Of a stretch of 64,000 bases of DNA, positions 57,884-64,000 are shown one piece after another; the first letter of the stretch is position 1; every line of letters starts with the position of its first letter. The position numbers and the translations under genes are program-made. Below the pieces are notes generated by a model. It saw only the letters and a program-made list of their open reading frames with translations, ran no database searches and had not been told where the DNA came from. The stretch lies in the NCBI GenBank assembly GCA_944989445.1, contig CALYLW010000058.1, forward strand, positions 310,001 through 374,000, written 5' to 3'. Source of the DNA: Ampullaceana balthica. Taxonomy: Eukaryota; Mollusca; Gastropoda; Lymnaeidae.

Positions 57884-59029
57884 TATGTATAGTTCTGTGG
57901 CATTAACATATTATGTTCTGTTGCGTAATTGTGAGAAGAAGTTTGGCTAGAAAACGTATCAATGCATAAATGTTGTAATTTCAAATCACATGAGAAGTTA
58001 TAAATAGTCGTTGCCCTTTTCTAAATTCTTTTTATTTCCGGCATTATTTGGAATCTATTCTTATTTAAAATAATAAATAGCTAGCGTGTAGACTCAAATA
58101 TTTAGCTAGCAATCAACCGATTGTACAAAATAGCTAGCAATCAACCGATTGTACAAAAATAGCATTTTCCGAAACTCACCAGATAGTTAAACATGCGCGT
58201 AAACTTTTTATTTCTAAAAAGGGTACTTTAAAATAATGATACCGATTTTAAGTTTATTACGAAAATCGCATGATTCTCATTAAGATGAACTTGATCTACT
58301 TTCGTTTTAGGCAATTTTTATTATAATTCGTGTTTTAATAATGTGAAACTATGCCTTGTATAAAAATTAAAGAATTAAATATCTGTTTGTGTGAATGAAT
58401 TTCTGTCTCTTCCCAGAATGAGATTAGACATTCTTTAATTTTTTTAACAACTAGCATTGTATTTTAAAAGAATCTTGTTAAAAGGGAAAAAGGAGAAGTC
58501 AATTCTGAATGTATCATTTCGCACATTAAAAAACATAACAATGTAATTGCTATTCACATCGTTCACTGATGATTTAACACACCCTCTTTAACATGTTAAT
58601 ATTTTACATTAACATTTATCACTTGTTATTTTTTGCATTCTTGTGGAAAAAAATAAATAAAATAAAAACATCATGAAAAATAAATGGATTTTTTTAGTTA
58701 TTTAAACTTCGACTGTAAATAAAAATTAAGAGATGGCGTTCCAAAATTTCGAAGCCTTGTCACAGAACTTTAACTGTTTTTTTTTAAAAAAACTTATATT
58801 CTTCCAATATTTGTTTGCAGTTCCAATGCGCAGACAACTTGTATTCGAATAAATAGAACGTTACCATTTCTCAAAATTTGATAGTTTGATAATTGATAAT
58901 TTATCATTTGAATAAATCTCTAGATGATTATTTTCTTTATAATTATCTTTCAAATATGAGAGCAATGATCTGGTATATGATGAATCTCAAAAGATATATC
59001 TTTATCGCAGATTGTGTTACATATTTGTA
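57884..59029. other. intergenic spacer
   Basis: AT-rich. The only clear structure is a short direct duplication at about 58,128-58,160 (GCTAGCAATCAACCGATTGT, first copy at about 58,101). Confidence 0.5.
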
Positions 59030-59031
59030 TA

Positions 59032-59902
59032 CACTGGAACCTCTCATTACGAGCACCTCTCATAATGAGTAATTCGCATAACGAACAAAACATGTGAAGA
59101 AGTTGATCCGTTAACGAGTGACATTTCGCATAACGAGTTAAGCAAAATGGGGAAGTCACTTTTTCCCGACATTCATTTGTGTGCCGGGACTTCCGCGTCG
59201 ATGCATTTGTCTGTGTTTAGCACTCGGCCTGTTAGCGTATTTTTTGTGTGCGTGATCACCCGTTTTTACAAACGTTGTATTCAGACAGTATTCGTAATTT
59301 TTTTATGTGCAAAGTGTAATAACCTATGCTAAAATTTCTTCGAAGAAAAAAAACACAAGAAGACAATCATAAGAGAGAAAAAATAACTATTGAAATGAAA
59401 TGTAAAATCATTGAAAAGTGCGAACAAGGTGTGAGCGTGGCACATCAACACATACAGACTGTTGCATCGTACACCGAGGAGCATCACCTTAATAAGGAGG
59501 TGGCTAGTCGTGCTACGAATTTATTCAATGATAATGCTGTGATACATTTGCGTCAAATTTTTAAGCGTCGGCAAAAAAACAAAACAAATGTCTTCAGAAA
59601 TTTTTATAGTTAAAAAGTATTTATTTTTTGCCGAAAAAGAAAATTCATATTTTTATTTACGTTTTTTTGTTTCAAATCTAAATTGTATTCAAACTTGTTA
59701 CACTCCTTGACGATTCATAGGTAATTTTTTAAAAATAAATGTTAATACAAATTTTTGAAAATAAGTTGTTTTTTTTTCAGCATGGAACGCATTATCTCAT
59801 TTTACATTGATTTGTATGGGGAAATTAGTTTCGTTTAACGAGTGTTTCGCTCAACGAGTAAGATTCTGGAACGCATTATGCTCGTTATGAGAGGTTCCAC
59901 TG
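59032..59902 (+). mobile_element. Tigger/pogo-type DNA transposon, deletion derivative, 871 bp
   Basis: Terminal inverted repeats CACTGGAACCTCTCATTACG and CGTTATGAGAGGTTCCACTG flanked by TA on both sides (59030-59031, 59903-59904). Subterminal repeats of CGCATAACGA / TTTAACGAGTG type. The + strand frame at 59,326-59,613 keeps a CENP-B-like helix-turn-helix relic (K-I-T-I-E-M-K-C-K-I-I-E-K-C-E-Q-G) joined directly to the C-terminal H-L-R-Q-I-F-K-R-R-Q-K; the DDE core is deleted. Confidence 0.88.
59326..59613 (+). pseudogene. Tigger transposase remnant (internally deleted)
   Basis: 95 codons. The N-terminal part resembles the CENP-B/pogo DNA-binding domain of Tigger transposases; the last third resembles their C-terminus. 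Everything between, including the catalytic DDE triad, is absent, so it cannot transpose. It could in principle still bind DNA; expression unknown. Confidence 0.65.
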
Positions 59903-59904
59903 TA

Positions 59905-61551
59905 TTCTTTAAAATATATGATCAAAGGTTTAGATATGTAATTTAAGTTTTTAAAAAACAATTCCAACAGTCATCCTTTAAAAAATTTTTATACAAATAT
60001 TTAAAATTAGTAATTGCTTCATTACATAAATATTTTTTCGATATTTTAAAAATATTTTTATTTTTCCGTATGTATTTGTTTCATTCATTTAAAGATTTGG
60101 GAAAAAAATATACTGAATCTAAAATTTCTTATAATAAAGATTTTGTGAAACGTATTTCCCCTTATATTATGGATCGTATAAATAAAAAGTTATAGACAGT
60201 GCAAAAGTTTAGATTTATATTAGGACCTCGCTATTTCACGAAGACTGCAGTTTAAAATGTCATAAATTTAACTGACTAGTAAGACTGGTATATTTTTTTT
60301 TAAAATATTAATCATCGATATATATACTTATATCATGAACATGATCAGGAGAAAACCCAATGATGGCATTCTAAAATGTAAAAACCATTTAAATTTAATT
60401 AATTAAATTTTCAATCGTTCAAGAATCACCATAGTGCACTTGGGGCATACATTTGGCAAAGATAAGCAGTGTTATAATAGAATATTTAACTGTGGACATA
60501 AGTCAAACTTTCTAAGCGCTGGCACACCAGCAAGGAAAGTGAACTCCTTGTAGACTTGTGTAGCATGTAAGTGAATGTTCGTATTTCGTAGACTTGAATC
60601 TAGACAGAAATTTATTTTTGTGCTGTTTGGTAAGCCGGATAATATACTTTGGTACACGTGAATTTTTTTAACAGTATTGAATTTACAGAATTCGACATAA
60701 GGGCGATTTATGGTGCCATGGTGTCATGGGGCCCTGATGAATCTTGATGTCATTCACTCTATACTGCCCCCAGTCTTTTTATTTTTAGTGCTGCCATGCG
60801 ACAAACCGGATATTCGAAATGTTAACAATATAAAAATGCAGGCTGTTGCCACATACACAATAAAGTTAATTACCAGATACAGATGCATCTGGCACCATTA
60901 AAAATGATAAAACATTTCACTGAACAAAGCATGTTATAATAAAATTATAGAACTGCTGCAGATTGATTTTTAGGCAATGTGTTGTTGATCTGATTTGCAT
61001 AAACCTCAATCGTTTTTTACCTTCTGATGGGTGGATGCCATTTAAACATCTGCCTGACCAAACAATGTGGCTGGGGAATGAATGTGTCTGGGGAATGCAT
61101 CCCTTATTTTAATGTACTCATTTTATCCCCATTTGACATTTAACTTTTGAATAATAACATTAATAGTGTATGTGCGGAATTTATATTTGGCATTGGGAGG
61201 GAATGACCGTTAGAAAATTTTCATGCTGTTTTTAGGTGCTCACTCGATAGATTTGTTTTGTATTGTACATCAGCGAGAATGTCATGTCCCTTGACTCAAA
61301 TTTTCAAACTCAAAACTTGAAGTTCTAAAATGAGCTGGCAGTTATGAATTAAAATTTATCATGTTTTCAAAGTTTGATTTGTTCAATTTGCAGCTGGTGG
61401 CAAGCCGAATGAAACCTTCCGAAATTTTCCCTTGTAAAATTCAACGCGAACACCAATTCAAGCTTCTGTTTGCAGTTTTTGTTGTCTCTGCCTTAAAGTG
61501 TCAAGTCGTGTTGTTTAAATATGTAAATGTCCTTCAAAGTTTCAAGAATCT
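59905..61551. other. intergenic spacer, nothing recognised
   Basis: AT-rich, about 1.6 kb; several 60-residue frames on both strands without recognisable motifs. Confidence 0.5.
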
Positions 61552-62312
61552 CTGAGTATATAATACATAAGCCATGAGTATATAATACATAAGCCATGAG
61601 TATATAATACATAAGCTATGAGTATTTATTACATAAGCTATGAGTATATAATACATAAGCTATGAGTATATAATACATAAGCCATGAGTATATAATACAT
61701 AAGACATGAGTTTATAATACATAAGCCATGAATATATAATACATAAGCCATGAGTATATAATACATAAGCCATGAGTATATAATACATAAGCTATGAGTA
61801 TATAATACATAAGCCATGAGTATATAATACATAAGCCATGAGTATATAATACATAAGCCATGAGTATATAATACATAAGCCATGAGTATATAATACATAA
61901 GCCATGAGTATATAATACATAAGCCATGAGTATATAATACATAAGCCATGAGTATATAATACATAAGCCATGAGTATATAATACATAAGCCATGAGTATT
62001 TAATACATAAGCCATGAGTATATAATACATAAGCCATGAGTATATAATACATAAGCCATGAGTATATAATACATAAGCCATGAGTATATAATACATAAGC
62101 CATGAGTATATAATACATAAGCCATGAGTATATAATACATAAGCCATGAGTATTTAATACATAAGCCATGAGTATTTAATACATAAGCCATGAGTATTTA
62201 ATACATAAGCCATGAGTATATAATACATAAGCCATGAGTATTTAATACATAAGCCATGATTATATAATACATAAGCCATGAGTATATAATACATAAGCCA
62301 TGAGTATTTAAT
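61552..62312. repeat. 22-bp tandem repeat, about 34 units
   Basis: Units of 22 bp, core GAGTATATAATACATAAGCC. Three units equal 22 codons and no unit has a minus-strand stop, which creates several overlapping spurious Tyr/Leu-rich ORFs. Confidence 0.96.
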
Positions 62313-62528
62313 ATGTTGTCTAAAATTACTTCACCACATATTACAAAAGTAAAACTTTGAGACTCACCGACGATCAGTTGAAGTTTAAATAAAACATATT
62401 ATTTTGTTTATTTTATCAATACAGTATTATATATCACATGAGATTCTCCAAACACAAATGTAACATTTTTAATAACATTGTTTTTGTAAATATAATTGTT
62501 TCACGTCTTGTATTCAGCTACTCAATAT

Positions 62529-63820
62529 CAGAGGCGTCACTAGGCTTGGTGTCACCCGGGACGGTAGCTCATGGTGTCACCCGCTCACGACTTAAGGGGC
62601 CTTCCAGAAATGACGTCACGTGATGTTGGCCGATTTTTACCCCCCCTGCCCCTTTTCCCCCCTCTTCATAATTCGTCACAAAAACTTAGACCCCCTCTCA
62701 AATATGACGTCACAAAGCTCCCCCCCCAAAGCCGCATTTTCTAATTGCAAATTAGCATGTTGCAAATTATTTGCACTCTAATATCGTAACACATGTGAAG
62801 CCATTGTAAATGCCATTAAAAATATTGTTAACAATCAAATATTTAAGTGGGACTTTTATTTAAATTTGCGTGTTTTTGATGTGACGTCACATTTTTAAAC
62901 ACGCCTCCCTCTCGTGATACATTCTCAAAAATGCGTTATCCACCTATTTACGTGACGTCATTTATGGACGGCCCCTAACCCATAGAACTCCTTCGAGTCT
63001 TCCAGTGCCATATAAAGGGAACATACAGAAGTTTACAGTTTTGTTTCACCCCTTATGATGGTGTCACTTGCTTATCTTTACTGCTGCAAGAATGTTTAAT
63101 TATAAATTGTAGACAAACACTTGAATATAACCGATTATATCTTCAAAAATATTCTAAATAAAAGTCAGACAAGACGTTTTTCAGCGCCAAAAAATCGTTG
63201 CTGCAGTTGCGCAGGTGCTTTTATGATAAATTACGTTTTTTTACAGTACATTACAAGGGGTCCTCGATACTACTTTGATCCGTTCTTTAGAAACGTCGTA
63301 GTCCGAGTTCAAGTTTAAGTAGGAACATTAAATATATATATTGATTATATTTGTATATATACTGTAGAGTACTGTTCGTACAATGATATAACAAAATCAA
63401 ACAGTTAATGACATAAAAAAAAGTATTTTAAAAAAGAGAAAACAATTCCTTACATCATGAAAAAAAAAGTTTTAAAAAAAACATTAAAATAAAAAAGACG
63501 AAATAACGCGTAACGCTCTCATATGTCCAGCCATTTCTAAAGCTCTATCTCATGCAACTGTTTCTTTTTCTTTTTTTCCTATTTTGTTTTATTGTTGTTT
63601 GTTTGGAATGTTTTATTATTGCATGTTAACTGATATTTTCTATTAAAAAGTTTTCGCGTTTAACGTATTTCATTGTATTTCGTAATTTCTTTCTAGTTTA
63701 AAAATATGTCTTCTTTCACTTCGTTTTTTTTGGACATAAAATTATACACAGTAAAATTTTAGATTTTCGTGTCAATGGCGTCAACCGGGGCGGCCAGTCC
63801 CCCTCCTAGTGACGCCACTG
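62529..63820. mobile_element. hAT non-autonomous element, 1,292 bp, exact 8-bp target duplication
   Basis: Ends CAGAGGCGTCACTAGG and CCTAGTGACGCCACTG are near-perfect inverted repeats. The flanks are the identical octamer CTCAATAT (62521-62528 and 63821-63828). Same family, reverse orientation, as 511-1152. Interior without ORFs of note and carrying a nested MITE at 62,596. Confidence 0.93.
62596..62975. mobile_element. Harbinger-like MITE, 380 bp, nested in the hAT element
   Basis: Ends GGGGCCTTCCAGAAATGACG and CGTCATTTATGGACGGCCCC, flanked on both sides by TAA (62593-62595, 62976-62978). The empty site is preserved in the 511-1152 copy (GGGTTAAGTCGTGAG at 1083-1097), which has a single TTA/TAA. 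A 3-bp TWA duplication fits PIF/Harbinger. Confidence 0.92.
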
Positions 63821-63828
63821 CTCAATAT

Positions 63829-64000
63829 TCTAGTTCCAGTATCTCATCATTATGAAGAATGCAACGTATCTCAATTTTGTATGCTCTAATTTGCCCGTTG
63901 TTTCCTAAACACAACTTAGTTCTTGATCATTGGTTATTGTTGCTCTATATCAACAACATGAACGCTGGGTAATTAAATTGACACACTCTATTTTGTTTCG
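63829..64000. other. window end, nothing recognised
   Basis: AT-rich spacer after the hAT target duplication. Confidence 0.5.

Noticed and set aside
60472..61555. Short ORFs of about 60 codons on both strands
   Set aside because: Length expected by chance in AT-rich DNA; no motif or splice evidence.
61638..62191. Minus-strand ORFs up to 169 codons, Tyr/Leu/Ile-rich
   Set aside because: Pure products of the 22-bp tandem repeat lacking stops; no flanking gene structure.

Overview
This is animal nuclear DNA, most likely from a gastropod mollusc. Every real protein-coding gene is split into short exons by GT-AG introns, the background is AT-rich, and decayed DNA transposons, LINE fragments and tandem repeats fill the non-coding space. 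The two genes are family-9 glycoside hydrolases (GH9 endoglucanases, 'cellulases') with N-terminal CBM2-like cellulose-binding modules, an architecture known from plant-eating molluscs such as abalone and snails. No bacterial-type operon, CRISPR array, rRNA or tRNA gene was recognised.

Layout. 1-11,062 (+): the 3' sixteen exons of a first GH9 gene (695 visible residues; start lies outside the window). 11,063-19,750: intergenic DNA with a Harbinger-like MITE, two copies of an unclassified interspersed repeat, a decayed LINE and a 3.5-kb hAT transposon carrying a dead ZMYM/TTF-type transposase. 19,751-54,649 (+): a second, complete GH9 gene, 17 exons, 736 residues. Its coding exons total 2.2 kb but the gene covers 34.9 kb, because its introns hold about 20 kb of tandem repeats (periods 25, 58, 37, 29, about 10 and 31 bp), a long inverted repeat, a LINE and hAT MITEs. 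54,650-64,000: intergenic DNA with a deletion-derived Tigger/pogo element, a 22-bp tandem array and a hAT element with a nested Harbinger-like MITE.

The two genes are tandem, same-strand duplicates. From the first CBM2 onward the exon lengths and phases are identical (121, then 155, 107, 101, 171, 185, 160, 112, 151, 145, 166, 191, 110 nt); only the two linker exons differ (96+45 versus 111+42 nt). Both keep the GH9 catalytic residues (Y-D-A-G-D-H, H-H-R-S-S, D-D-R-S-N-Y-x-x-N-E), so both should encode active secreted endoglucanases that cut beta-1,4-glucan in the gut.

The most unusual signal is that tandem repeats repeatedly begin or end on an exon-intron junction. In several cases the repeat unit contains a copy of the splice donor, and in the first intron also copies of the end of the exon. 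The repeats differ between the two paralogues, so they arose after duplication while the exons stayed constant. Other useful observations are transposons with exact target-site duplications, a natural filled-site/empty-site pair for a MITE, and a probable 5-nt first coding exon.
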